The position numbers and the translations under genes are program-made. Of a stretch of DNA of 64,000 bases, positions 52,820-64,000 are shown in pieces. Positions within the stretch are counted from its first letter, which is position 1; every line of letters starts with the position of its first letter. The stretch is from Epiperipatus broadwayi (taxonomy: Eukaryota > Onychophora > Udeonychophora > Euonychophora > Peripatidae), in NCBI GenBank assembly GCA_028023455.1, contig JAQFVV010012673.1:1178319-1242318 (forward strand). Reading direction: 5' to 3'. The notes beneath the pieces are model-generated. The model did not search any database. It was not told where the DNA came from and saw only the letters and a list, made by a program, of their open reading frames with translations.

Positions 52820-54316
52820 ATGAAAATTAAAATTTCTCCAAGAGATGGTTCTTCATTATATCCTAAATTTTATGGTTTGCCTAAAATTCATAAACCTGAA
52901 ATACCATTGCAACCTATTGTGTGTACTATAGGCTCTCCCACACATGTTTTGGCTCAATATTTAGCCCAATGCTTACAGCCATTGACAGATAAGATTGCAT
53001 CAAGAATTAAAAATTCAAGCCATTTTATTTCAATAATTAAAAACATAAAACTAACTGGAACTGTTTTATTGGTTAGTTTTGATGTTTTTTCTATGTTTAC
53101 TAAAATTCCTGTTGAAGAAGCATTAAATATAATAGCTCAGTACAATGATTTACCTGATTTTATTATTCCATTAGCAAAACATTGCCTTGAAAATACATTT
53201 TTTGTTTATAATTCTCAAATGTTTAAACAAATTAAAGGACTTTCTATGGGATCCCCACTGTCACCTGTCATTGCTGATATTTTCATGGACAATTTTGAGA
53301 GTCAAGTATTATGTGCAGCTACCAAAAAACCTTCTATTTGGCCTAGATATGTGGCTGATACTTTTGTCATATGGCCTCATGGAATTGATTCTTTAAATTC
53401 TTTTCTTGCTTTTATAAATAATTGGCATCCAAATATTAAATTTACTATAGAAGTGGAAAATAACAGATCACTTTCTTTTATAGATGTTTTAATTGCAAGA
53501 AAATGTGATGAAACATTGTCAGTATCAGTTTACAGAAAATCCACTCATACAAACAGATATCTTAATTTTAATTCTCATCATCGTCCTGCATAAATTTTTT
53601 CTGTCGCTAAAAATCTTTTCACTAGAGCTTATAATTTATCTGATAAAGAATATCTTTCTCAAGAAACAGAACTTACAAAAAGTATTCTGCTCTCTAATAA
53701 TTATAATAAAAACATCATATGTAAGGCTTTATATAACATTAATACTAAAAATTAAAAAGAGGATAGAATTGATAATTCCTCTTTTAATAGAGTAATTTTG
53801 CCTTACATTAACAGGGTTACTGATAAAATCAGTAGAAGACTATCTTGTTTTAATATAAAGACTACTTTTTCTACTGGCAAAAAAATTGGTGATTTTTTGT
53901 ATAAACCTAAAGACAGAATATTTTTGGAACACCAAAGAGTTTATGAAATTTTGTGTGTTCAGTGCTCAAGAGGCTATGTGGGTCAATCTAATAGATGAAT
54001 TAATGTCAGAATTAAAGAACATAGAAATGCTTTTCATCAAAAAATTAGCACATCAGTTTTTACTTCCCATTATTTGAAAACTGGTAACAAACCTAATTTT
54101 GACAATACAAAAATACTTACTAATTTGGAAAGATATGATTTAAGAACCATAAGAGAGTCAATTAAAATATTAAAGAGACCTACTGGTTCAAATAGGGCTG
54201 ATGAAGCACAACGTATTCCAGCTATGTGGAAACCTCTCATTTTATCTAATATTAACTTAAAATTAATAGATAAAATACTGAGGGAAATAAACATTTTGAT
54301 AAGCCTCATATTGTGA
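52820..54316 (+). pseudogene. Penelope RT with GIY-YIG endonuclease, three in-frame stops
   Basis: One frame from 52820 to 54316, interrupted by TAA at 53591, TAA at 53753 and TGA at 53996. RT motifs in order: FYGLPKIHKP, LLVSFDVFSMFTKIP, IKGLSMGSPLSPVIADIFMD, RYVADTFVIW, FIDVLI. The catalytic YVDD reads YVAD, so one metal-binding aspartate is lost. The endonuclease follows: LPYINRVTDKI, RVYEILCVQCSRGYVGQSNR, then the TGA at an arginine position (CGA to TGA by a CpG transition) and INVRIKEHRNAF. Such proteins reverse-transcribe element RNA at a nick, and relatives extend telomere ends. Stops and the active-site change make it inactive. Confidence 0.92.
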
Positions 54317-54394
54317 ATGCTGAACTTAAATCTGATTTCTCATCTCACACACAGTCATGTTCTTTTAAGATCTAACAGATTTTCTTTCAAAAGT

Positions 54395-54440
54395 TAACTT
54401 TGATAATGGCGGTTGCTAGTCTGTCGAAATATCGGTGTTG
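54395..54440 (+). ncRNA. Hammerhead-like motif at PLE 3' end, family 4
   Basis: TTGATAA (decayed CUGAUGA, 54400-54406), extra T, stem GGCGG/CTGTC with wobble pairs around TTGCTAGT, GAAA (54426-54429), TATCGGTG. Hammerheads in Penelope-like elements are known from the literature; this copy is decayed in the first box. Confidence 0.5.
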
Positions 54441-54475
54441 AATGGAAAACAATATACAGTACAGCCCAAAAAGTT

Positions 54476-54734
54476 ATAATATATATATATATATATATCA
54501 CTAATATATGTTATATATATATATATATCACTAACTATGTTTTCTATTTAAAATTGTTTGATGTTTATTTTAATTCAAAAACAATTGTTGTTTTTTTAAA
54601 AAAGCTAAAGAAGAAAACTCTTGATTAATGATTATTTTAAAGAATAGATTCTCTTTTTAAAACAATTGTTTTAAAATAAAAATAAAAACTATCAAACAAA
54701 AAGTTACTAATCAATAGAGAGAGAAACATATCTC
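54476..54734. other. (AT)n tracts and AT-rich linker
   Basis: Two short (AT)n runs separated by CACTAATATATG, then CACTAAC and AT-rich sequence. Nothing else. Confidence 0.6.
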
Positions 54735-56050
54735 ACTAAACGGCATAATCACTGAGGGATTTAGCCCCATATAATCTATTTCACAAGGCTCGCCTCTCAG
54801 GAACATAAATTCTCTACTACCCAGAGTCTTCCTTCCAGAATTGAAAAAATATAAAAAAGTGATAGCATGTATGGATGATGTACTCATCATCCTTCCATCC
54901 AAGAAATACCTACCACGACTATATCACAGCATCAATTCCTTTTCTAACATCTCCGGCCTCAAAATCAACACCAGAAAATCATCTAACTGGTATATCCTAA
55001 CAGGGAAAAAATAGCACCAAACTATCATGCTGACCCTCAAAATTTCTGGGATTTCCAATATACAAATCCCAAACAGCCATGTCGAAAGAACTCCAAGATA
55101 ACATAAATAAGCAACCGAAAAAATAACAAATATCCTGTCAGAAGTGTATCTCTCTCTACAGGAAAAAGTGGCTTTATTGAACATGAAGGTAATGAGTAGA
55201 ATTGCCTACTATTTTCTGGTCATGTCCACACCTCATTCCTTCATAAAAAAATCAACAGACTATGTGCAAGGCTCTTCTGGGGGAATAAAATGGTGGCCAT
55301 CAGCATAGGAAAAATGCAGTGCCATTGCAAATATAATGGTATGTCACTACATGCCATCCCAACCATACTTATACAAAAGACACACACCTTTATACATAAC
55401 CTAGGAATCAAATATGGCTACAGACAAATACTAGTAGCAATGCAGCCAACAGATACACCACCTCCAAAAAGAAATAGCTGGCTTTATACAAAAGCTCATA
55501 ATATACAGTGCTATGTTGAAATCACAATAGAATGGCCTAAAAAAAATAAACATCTGGGAAGCACATCAGTTAATAAACCCAGATCCGCATATCCAAATCC
55601 CAAAATGGGGCTTAACCAACCATAGGATAACCTCATTATTTTTTATACTGGGCTCTGGAGTCCAATTACCTTGATTTCGTAATCAAATTAATTCTTGAAG
55701 CTATGCCAATTCCATTCTTTCTTTGTCATAGATGGCATATCACAAAAGTAGATTCAATGTGCCCCAGATGGCATAGAGAGGAGGAGTCCTACAACCACAT
55801 CATTACAACATGTAATGCGCTGGGAACAGTGAGACAAATAATATATAATAACATCAAGACAGACTACTACACTATAATCTTGCTTCAAAAAAGCAATCAA
55901 AACTAAACAATTCCCAATCATCAGATTATCAATTTTTATATCATATTCAATCTGGTTTGTGAGGTGTAAAATGACATATACACAGCCTCACCCAGATCAA
56001 AATGCCTGCTTTACAAAAACAATGGAAAAGATTAAGAAGAGAGATCAACT
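54735..56050 (+). pseudogene. Non-LTR retrotransposon (L1/Tx1-like) RT and C-terminus, decayed
   Basis: Plus-strand pieces in several frames with many stops. RT part: LNGIITEGFSPI, a stop, SISQGSPL, KKYKKVIACMDDVLIILPS (the CMDD corresponds to YADD) and ISGLKINTRKSSNW. Thumb and later: SRIAYYFLVMSTPHSFIKK, then NKMVAISIGKMQCH-like in a shifted frame. The C-terminal part has CPRWHREEESYNHIITTCN, similar to the cysteine-histidine motif near the end of L1-type ORF2. Clade assignment is tentative. 5' and endonuclease parts are missing. Confidence 0.65.
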
Positions 56051-57393
56051 ATTGTCATCAAAATTTATTTTTTAAGATCTATACAAACTTCCCAATGACT
56101 CAAATATACATGGATAATCACATCAACTGTCAACATTGGTCAATATTATATAATTTGAGTCTTTCAAATTTTAATTGTTTAACAATTGTCTTGATCATTT
56201 CAAATGTGTGTTTTTTTTATTCCTTTAATTATGTTGCTTTATACAAAATGTAACCTTTATTAGACCTAATAAAATTTGTTTTTAAAATAAAACTAAATTA
56301 CTGAATTATTATATACATTTAATTATACACATATTAAATATGATATATACATTAAGAGTTTAAAATGATTAAAAAATGTTATTAAATTGAAAAAAAATCT
56401 TTATACTGCCCTCTCATGACCCTTACTTAAAATAAATCAAAGTTTAAAAACAATTATTTAATATGATATCTGAAATTAGTGAATATTTTAAATATTTTCA
56501 TGCCCTCTATTCCATAACTAAGAAGCTAGTGGATCTACTGAAAAGATAAATGTTTCAAATAAATTAGGCTGGTATAACTTAGTTATATAGTATATTTCAA
56601 GTGATTTTATTGAATTTAAATATATTAAACCTCAATTTTAAAATTTCATTCTAACTTGAAAAAAGTTCAAAACTTAATAGATAAACTAACAAACAAACAA
56701 ACTGATTTTCCAACTTCAATAAAAGCATTTAAAAAATCAGAATATTCCTCATTAAACTTCCAACATTTAAATCTATACTTATGAAAAACTTATATCTGTA
56801 TAACTGTTTATGAAGTAGCGTAAATTAATAGTGTATGTGTTTAAAACATTATTTGATTTTTAATATCAATACTTATAAATATCATCATCTGATTTATGAT
56901 TCTATTAAAGTCTTGGATATTAGGTGAATATTTTTTTTTAATTTATAGTATTTCAGACAAAAATATACTTACTAAATAATATAACTTCAGTTTTCAATGT
57001 GTTTTGTATTAGATATCTTTTTAATTACATTTTAGTTGAAAATTATTTAAAGAAAAAAATTCCAAGAGAATTTGTTTAAAAAATATCTAACACTTAAATG
57101 ATAAACATATGAAAACATTTAATTTGAAATCTATAGCGTCTTAAGAGAACCTTATTGAAATTGTTATATTTTTAATGCCCATATATATAAATATAAAATA
57201 CAGTACCCATTATATATGCACATAAAACAAAATGTCTGCTTTAGAATAATTAAATAAATTATGAAGGTGAAAATATATTTTATAAATAACTATAATAAAT
57301 CACAGAAATACTTTCAGTTAATTTTTTAATGTTCTTCCATTGAAAACCATTAAATTCAAATTTATTAATATTATAATTGATTAGCTTTATTAC

Positions 57394-57395
<2 letters not shown>
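56051..57395. other. AT-rich stretch without recognised features
   Basis: The first about 200 bp may be the 3' end of the LINE (AATAAAATTTG near 56268). Nothing else supported. Confidence 0.45.
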
Positions 57396-57448
<53 letters not shown>

Positions 57449-57467
57449 CATACATATATATATATAA
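57396..57467. repeat. (AT)n microsatellite with CATA interruptions
   Basis: AT dinucleotides interrupted once by ACATACATACAT. Confidence 0.95.
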
Positions 57468-57781
57468 TTGTCTAATTTACCATCATTAAAAAACTTGCAT
57501 TATAAGTTAGAAGCAATTTTTATTTCCCATCTTTCTCAAAGAAAAAAAAAAGGCAACACATATCAGTCTTCCACATGCCAGGTGTGCACATTTAATCAGA
57601 TTTTATCACTAGTTCTATTTTCTAACTATGATTAGCTAAATATTTGTATATAAACCAATATTACTTACTTATTTAAAAAAATCTATGCAAGTCAATACTT
57701 TTCAAGTTTATTTGGTCTGGATTCAATCTCAGGTAATAGCCATAACCAATATATACTGTACTATAACATGGACAGTGTCTT

Positions 57782-57980
57782 ATAATGAATAATATTTCTG
57801 TAGTGTAATTTTCACTACACCACTCATGTGCAAAGAGTGACATGTTTTCATCTGCTCTTAATACCTTGTGGAGGAATGTACTCATAATCTTCAAAAGGTA
57901 TTTAAATAGATAGGAGTCAGTTCCTATCATGTGTGACGATAGTGTAGTGAAAATTACACTACAGAAATATTATTCATTAT
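57782..57980. mobile_element. MITE with 39-bp terminal inverted repeats
   Basis: Ends 57782-57820 and 57942-57980 are perfect inverted complements; they begin TAATGAATAATATTTCTG and contain AGTGTAATTTTCACTACAC. The 121-bp interior has no ORF of note. Perfect termini suggest recent activity. No hammerhead words. The superfamily cannot be named from the ends alone. Confidence 0.85.
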
Positions 57981-59550
57981 TGAATAATCTATAGTCTAAT
58001 AAATGACCAGTAAAAATGTATAATGTTTATATCTAATAATAAGTGATATACAATTAAAAATATTAACAAAAAAATTATTGCATTTAAACTTACAGTACAG
58101 CAGTTATAAGAATTCTGCCATAACAAGATTATTTTTCTTCAATAAAACTAACAATTCAAGCCATATTAGCTTACCTGAGAAAGGTATGGTTTATTTATTA
58201 CCAGCAATTTTCCATTATAGGGTTTAGTTGTCCTAGCACTTCAGCAAATACTGAACTAAGTATATTTCTGGTAGAATAATTTAAAACCATAAATTGAATG
58301 CAACCTAGTAAATTTGTCTTCTGTCCAATTGTCTCTTTCAATTGGGCTTTTATTTTATAGCCAGATTTCCTATTGGACTATGAATAATCAGATTTACTAA
58401 CTAGTTAATTATTGTCCTATTTATGCCAGTGGTTATTTGTTTATATTGTTGTTTCATTAGTCAACTCTATTGAAGATTGAATCTGATCTAATCTTTTATT
58501 GCGTTAAGTCCACAACGCTTTCCGTAAGTGTATTAAACCAAACGCACTACAACTACTGGGCAATGATCATTTTTAAACGTTGATGAGAAATATATATATA
58601 TATATATTAAGCTTTCTGCCTTAAGGCAGACATGTAACTAAGCATGAAGTTACTACATACCACATGTTGTTAATTATACTCTTATATATTGTAACATTTC
58701 CATCAGATATCTAGATTATAAACTTTAATCAGCTTCCATGTATATGCAGGTCTGTGCGCATATTATTTACTTTAATTTAGTCAGGACAGTAACTTTGTTT
58801 TTCATTCCCATTTTTTAAATTTTATAATTATTACATTATGACTACATTTTCTCTTTTAATTACTTTTATATTGTATTTCAGTTAAAATTAAAACTCATAT
58901 CTAACAAGCAAATCATATCTTAATAAGTCGTATCAAAACTGACTTTTTGAACTGAATATTTTCTTTACTATAAAGATTGCTATTTATAAAGAAGGGAACT
59001 ATGTAAATTAAGAAATCAGTTCTTATTTAAACTGAAAACTCCAACTTTATTAGAAAAGAATAAATATATGGAAATTCATGGATATTTCGGCAGTGACTTG
59101 AAATTAAAAAAGGTTAATTAGAAACTAATTTAAATTTAAGTAGAGTTGATAAATTAGATTGCGAAATTGCAAGATTGCGTTTACAAATGTTGAAGATGTA
59201 AATAGTTGTCGCATCTTTGATCAAAGATAGATAAAATAAATGTAACATTAATAATAAATTAGGATCTATTCATATCTGTGTAAAATTTCAAGGATTTTGA
59301 TTTTGAAGTATAAATGAGAAAGAAATTATATTGTAAAGAAAACAAAATAGAATGACAAATTTGTTGGACAAAAAATAATAATAAAAAAATAGGGTTTTAA
59401 AACGAAAAAAGTTTTAGTAGTTTTCTTATTTAGATGTAATTAAAACTTTTATTCCACTTCATAAATAGTAATTATATATTATAGATATAATAAACACCTT
59501 CACACTTCCTCATTCTTTTCAAATTCACATAAATAAAGATACAATAAAAG
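57981..59550. other. AT-rich stretch without recognised features
   Basis: Nothing supported beyond a short (AT)n run near 58590. Confidence 0.45.
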
Positions 59551-59612
59551 ACATATGACCCAAGATGCATTTCGTGTTGAACCAGCCCTCATCAGTTGGC
59601 CTAGGTCACTAT
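59551..59612 (-). ncRNA. Hammerhead-like ribozyme, family 2, copy E (canonical core boxes)
   Basis: Minus strand: GTGAC, CTAGG, CCAA, CTGATGA (59595-59589), stem II GGGCTG-GTT-CAACAC (partly mismatched), GAAA (59573-59570), TGCATC, TTGG, GTCAT. Both core boxes are intact and the triplet is AUC. Stem III (AUGCAU) is self-complementary and differs from the AUAUGUAU of other copies on both sides. Outer stem I GUGAC/GUCAU has a compensated pair relative to AUGAU/AUCAU. Confidence 0.6.
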
Positions 59613-60694
59613 CTCTCATATATATCTTTATTATATGCAAAGTATTTTTCTAGAGTAAATTGTTACATTTTCATTTACTATTGTCAAACTCCCTCCACTC
59701 ACAACTTTGACGCCAACCATTTCAGATAAATACAATAATGATTATTACTAATCATTTTCGAAACTAGAGATTATCTCTAGCACAGATATAAACTTTAAAC
59801 CTCAGTTAAAGATTAATATATCTGATTTTTTTAAATTTACACACACAATGTTATTCACCTTTCTCTGTCCCGTATATTAATCTCTAATCTAATAAATGAT
59901 TAGTAATTTTCATTAACATATTTATCTATATAAATAATATAATTATTAAATTGTGGGTACAGAATGTTCTCTACTTGTAGATCAATTGTAATAATTAGAT
60001 ATTGATAATAAATATTATTGGTCAAATGTAGTGATATGTGTAAGAGATGCATTTTGGAAGATATTTAAATTTTTCATATATCTTTAATCACATGTTTCAA
60101 GAATATATGATAGATATAATAAAGCTTTTCAGTATGTCTAAAAGATTAACACACGATAAAAAAAAGATGAAGTTATGATAATGCTAAATAAAAGAACAGA
60201 TACATTAATCCTTAACTGAGTTTAAGTTTTATACCTGGATTAAAATGATACGATAATCTTTAGTCTAAAAACTGATTAGTAATAATTATTAAGGTATTTA
60301 TCTTAAATAGGTAGTACTAAAGATATGAGCATAGACAGTTTGACTCTTGTAGATAAAATTGTAGTAATCTGGTCTTTACTTTTACATCTGTATATTGTTT
60401 TGAGATTATTTCATTGGCAACTGTTTAAATATAATTAAATTGTCCATTAGTGTCAGCAAATAGCAATACATTTTTAAAGATAAAACGGTATTTTTTACCC
60501 TTTTCTTCATTCATATATTTGGATGATTGGGTATGATGCATTTATTACATGGGATGAGTTTTTAATCAATGAGAAATTTATTTCTAAATATTTTTAAAGC
60601 CTCATTGACATATATATTAGGTAAGCAAGATTTTTTTTTACTTTGCCAATGATGATTTTAAATAGTAATATTATTTAAGCCAATAAACATCACG
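59613..60694. other. AT-rich stretch without recognised features
   Basis: Nothing supported. Confidence 0.45.
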
Positions 60695-60885
60695 TGATCT
60701 AGGTGCAGTGCTCTCAGATCCATGGCTCCTCACTGACAAAGACCACAAGCCAAAAACTAGTCTGGGGATATTGGATGAGTATGAACTAGATGGTGATTTT
60801 ATGCACAAACCTTCTGGTATCCATTGATTACTCTGGCTTGCACTGAATGGCAATACATATAGAGAGTTTTGCCTGTTTTAATAAT
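60695..60885 (+). ncRNA. Family 1 repeat copy with hammerhead-like motif
   Basis: Core 60715-60775: ATCCAT, GGC, TCCTCA, CTGACAA (60733-60739; G8 to A as at 833), stem II AGACCACAAGCCA weakened, AAAA instead of GAAA, CTAGTC, TGGGGA, TA, TTGGAT. The tail continues to TAGAGAGTTTTGCC. The left edge has AAACATCACGTGAT, the inverse of the family tail end, hinting at a lost inverted partner. Confidence 0.55.
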
Positions 60886-61059
60886 ATTTAATAAATAAGA
60901 AGTTACAGTTCTAAATATTTTTTGTAATGTTCTAAGATTAACACATTGCAATGCTAAATATTTTATGTTTTGAGATTAACTATTGCAACTATTTATATGA
61001 GAACAAATGACCCTCTCATGCCAACAAATAATAATATAATTTAATCATAAAAAGACATG

Positions 61060-61580
61060 TCTTCACCATTGTTATGTTTAACTGCATGGATATGATATAA
61101 ACACAAAACTCATATAAATGTAAATATGTTTATTAATGAAACAAATATACAATTGCATATTTACACTATATGTGTGTTATACTTTCAAATGCTACTGTTG
61201 GCTAGGTATAACTTCTAGTGGCTGCACAATTAAAAAAGGAGCAGGTGTCTTACTATATGGTGACACTACCAGATGTACTCTGATAGCTTGCCTGTGTCTG
61301 ATTTAAGTTCTATAAGCTTCTAGTAGTGGATATGGACTTTCTTCATTTTGTTAACTGTAGTAGACAACCAGTATAATGCTGTTCAGCTTTGACAGTAGTC
61401 AGCAGATCTTACCTTCAAACGGATTAATTATTTATGGATAAATCTCATTTCCTAATGATAGCAATTGGATTCAAGGAGCATCATAATCTTTTAGCCTATT
61501 CTTGCCACTGAACATATATTATTGAAATGCTTAATCCGATAAAGATAAAATGAAATCTGGACTAGTCCATTATTTGACAG
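61060..61580. repeat. Diverged direct repeat, copy 1
   Basis: Aligns with 63300-63970. Shared words include GATATGATATAAACAC or GATTATGATATAAACACC, AACAAATATACA, TGTTGGCTAGGTA, TGACACT, ATTATTTGACAGCAAGG or ATTATTTGAAGACAAGG. The function is unknown. It could be an LTR-like or SINE-like unit. Confidence 0.6.
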
Positions 61581-63299
61581 CAAGGAGAGATAAGACCCCC
61601 CCACTAAAAGCATCATAGACTTTCAGATGCTTTGGTGGATCTCTTCATCATTTTCTAGTTTCATCAGTTTCAGTGATTTCATCAACAAGTCCAATTTTGA
61701 AGATTCACCACTGCTTACTGGTGACAGAAGAGTGTTGGATGATGACTTTGCACTGATGACTGGTGATGCATAGTTTAAACTTAGTTGGTTTCTGAATATA
61801 TGATGTTGCTGTCCATCATCTGTTTAAACTACCACTATCTGTGATCATTCCATATTGATCACAAGTGCTGAAAAACATTTGGTAGTTCCCTTAAACATGT
61901 GCATAAGATGTGAACACCTATACACTTTTTAGCAGTTTTACACTCAAATCTTATTTTAAGGTACAAACCCAGTTTATTAACACTCCTAGGTAGATACTTT
62001 TGGAATTTATTTTTGTGAGCTGGTTTACTTTAATCACCGCACAGCCTGGGTGATTGAACCAGTTATGACATAATCAATTGCTATGTTACCAGCAAACACA
62101 ACCAGAAGCAGATACACATTATTAGACATAGTAACTTGAACTTTTGTCTGATGCTCAATTGATGTTTGTCTGTCTCAGTAATCAATTATTGTTTAGCTGC
62201 TAGGTTACTGATTATGTCTGGTTTTCCTATTGATGATAGCTCATAATTTTTTGACACAATCGCTGCAGACTAGTGTCCAGTTCCATTGCTATGGGTTACT
62301 CATTAATGATGATTCTGAATTTATAAGCAGAGTCAATGACTCTTACATTGTTCATATAGGTAGTGATATAATGATTTTATTTTGTCTTTATGGCTTTTTG
62401 TCAGTAGCAACTTGTGTTCTTTTAAAACAAGAAACTTTCATGTGATCATTATAGATATTTGGTGTGTGTGTATATCATTTCATCACATCTATATATCAGG
62501 ATCTATTGGAAAATTGTCCCTGAGATAATGATCTCTCATTTTATAAATGAAATGATCTCTCAGAGTTCCATTGAGGAAATTGTTAGAATCATATTTTCAG
62601 GTTAGTTTCCTGATTTTAGCAGCAAAATTTTAACCTTGCAATCCTTCCCTCTGGCTACAGAGAGTCAAGTGATACCTCTGTATTATCATTAAAAGTCTTG
62701 GGCAGAATATGTTTGTAAATAGAATCAATGCTTTGTCAAAATCAAGATCAGCTATAAGCATGAAGGCAGCCTATGCTTAAAGAACCTCATATGCCTGAGA
62801 TCCGATGACTGAGACCAGAGTAGATATTTTTAAGTCAGACTTTTTTAGTTGATTAGCCTGCATAAAGAAGAGTCTTTAATCATTGTAAGTTGCCCAATTT
62901 TTAGAATAAGCTGGTTCAAACTCTTCTAAGGGCTATTTTAATCTTTTTCTATTATTGCTGTGAAAAAAAAAACTTTTTTAAAATAACAATTACCACTCAA
63001 ATCTGAGTTTTAAAATGTTTATTTCTATTGATGTGCTAGCAATGTTGACTGTCAATTTTGTAATAGCACAGATTTAAACAACTTATAGGGGGTGGGTAAG
63101 ATCCTGTTTTTATTATTTCAATGAGTAATCATTTGCACGCTTGATTTTAATTTTTTATTAATGTGCTAATAATATTCGCATTAGCTGTCATATTTTTGAA
63201 ATTAAAGACAAACATATTACAACATATAGGGAGTGGGAAGTTATCACTCTAAACTTTTTCGAAGCCTTGAGGGAGGAATTTTTTGTGTTGACAACAGCA
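61581..63299. other. Less AT-rich stretch without recognised gene
   Basis: Somewhat higher GC than elsewhere, with short direct repeats (ATCTCTCATTTTATAAATGAAATGATC-like around 62530-62580). It may be the interior of a unit bounded by the repeats at 61060 and 63300. The ORF at 62230-62445 has no recognised domain. Confidence 0.4.
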
Positions 63300-63970
63300 T
63301 ACTGTTGTGTTTACTGTATGATTATGATATAAACACCAGCTCATATAAATACATTTATAATATATATTCATTAATGGAACAAATATACATTGTGCAGATT
63401 TGGAAATATAAGTACAAGTTCTGAAGAAGATTGTTGGGGCAATCAAAATTGTCAATAGTGGGTTGTAAAAAAGCTTTGTAAAAAGTAATAAATAAAATAG
63501 ATGATTTTAATATTATATAACTGTTATACCCCTGCATGCTATTGTTGGCTAGGTAGATCTAAAAGGAGTTACTTAGTATCATTATATGTTTACGTACTAC
63601 TTTCAGATATACAATAACTGCCCGACTTACGAGTAGATAAAGTGACACTTCTGGCTATAATCTGACGGAAGGCCTCTTGCCAGGTTCTAACAGCTTTCAG
63701 CCCTAAACATGGACTTTACAACCAATATACTGTGAATCATGTTTGAAAGTAGATGACTGACCTTATCATTAAATGGATTGACTATTTATAGTCAAACCTT
63801 TCCCCCTAATGATGACAATCAGATTCAGTGAACATCATCACTTATTGGTTCATTCTTGCCATTGGATCTACATTATCTATTTGTATATACATTGGATGTA
63901 GTGATGAATGCTGAATCCAATCAAGATACAAGTTCATTATTTGAAGACAAGGTAAGATATGACAACCATT
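63300..63970. repeat. Diverged direct repeat, copy 2, with family 4 insertion
   Basis: Same order of words as 61060-61580, but a segment at about 63395-63510 is extra and contains a family 4 hammerhead-like motif (63421-63455). The copy runs to near the window edge. Confidence 0.6.
63421..63455 (+). ncRNA. Hammerhead-like motif, family 4
   Basis: CTGAAGA (63421-63427), extra A, perfect stem GATTG/CAATC around TTGGGG, AAAA where GAAA is expected, TTGTC. Stem II differs from GACTG/CAGTC at 22940 by a compensatory C-G to U-A change (GAUUG/CAAUC). Confidence 0.5.
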
Positions 63971-64000
63971 TTCCTTCTATTGTACCGGTCAAAACAGTTT

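Larger units (their letters stand above)
52780..54475 (+). mobile_element. Penelope-like element, 5'-truncated (PLE-3)
   Basis: Contains the RT and GIY-YIG region in one frame, a short 3' UTR, a family 4 hammerhead-like motif (54395-54440) and ends near an (AT)n tract at 54478. The N-terminal part upstream of the first RT motifs is not found. The position of the ribozyme motif after the ORF ties hammerhead family 4 to Penelope-like elements. Confidence 0.88.

Overview
The window looks like nuclear DNA from an invertebrate animal: very AT-rich, with long (AT)n and (TAA)n microsatellites, no operons or Shine-Dalgarno context, and retroelements of animal type (RTE-clade LINE, Penelope-like elements with GIY-YIG endonuclease, tRNA-derived SINEs, a Ty3/gypsy-like gag). 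The RTE reverse transcriptase and the gag resemble insect and arthropod copies from memory, but I cannot name the species. I find no convincing host protein gene, rRNA or functional tRNA. This is an intergenic or intronic retroelement graveyard.

Layout. 0-4.8 kb: SINE copies and a hammerhead-bearing repeat. 4.8-7.7 kb: a decayed but nearly full-length RTE LINE on the minus strand. 11.6-12.75 kb: a Penelope-like (PLE) relic and an RTE 3' end. 18-23.6 kb: SINEs, RTE and PLE relics inside a terminal-inverted-repeat unit, and a clean 140-bp insertion with a 13-bp target duplication. 31.8-44.65 kb: two inverted-dimer repeats, one split by a complete 10.7-kb LTR retrotransposon (33007-43682, minus strand) with 3.54-kb LTRs, a primer-binding site, a polypurine tract and only a broken gag, followed by a third foldback element. 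45-52.5 kb: more foldback elements and (TAA)n tracts. 52.8-56 kb: a PLE with RT and GIY-YIG regions in one frame broken by three stops, then a decayed L1/Tx1-like LINE. 57-64 kb: a MITE, single ribozyme copies and a diverged repeat pair.

The unexpected signal is a set of hammerhead-ribozyme-like motifs (CUGANGA, stem II, GAAA, a very short self-complementary stem III, an NUH site, and a two-part stem I) at more than twenty places in four families. Families 1 and 3 share a 13-nt stem II unit with a pyrimidine or purine mismatch at its base. Family 2 has a classical 6-bp stem II and is joined to a tRNA-like box. Family 4 matches the 3' end of the local PLE. Different copies show compensatory changes in stems I, II and III. 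Where the repeats form inverted dimers, the two ribozymes always point outward. Known metazoan retrozymes are direct tandem repeats, so this inverted, divergent arrangement is the feature most worth following up. Everything was read by eye: the folds, homologies and copy counts are not computed.
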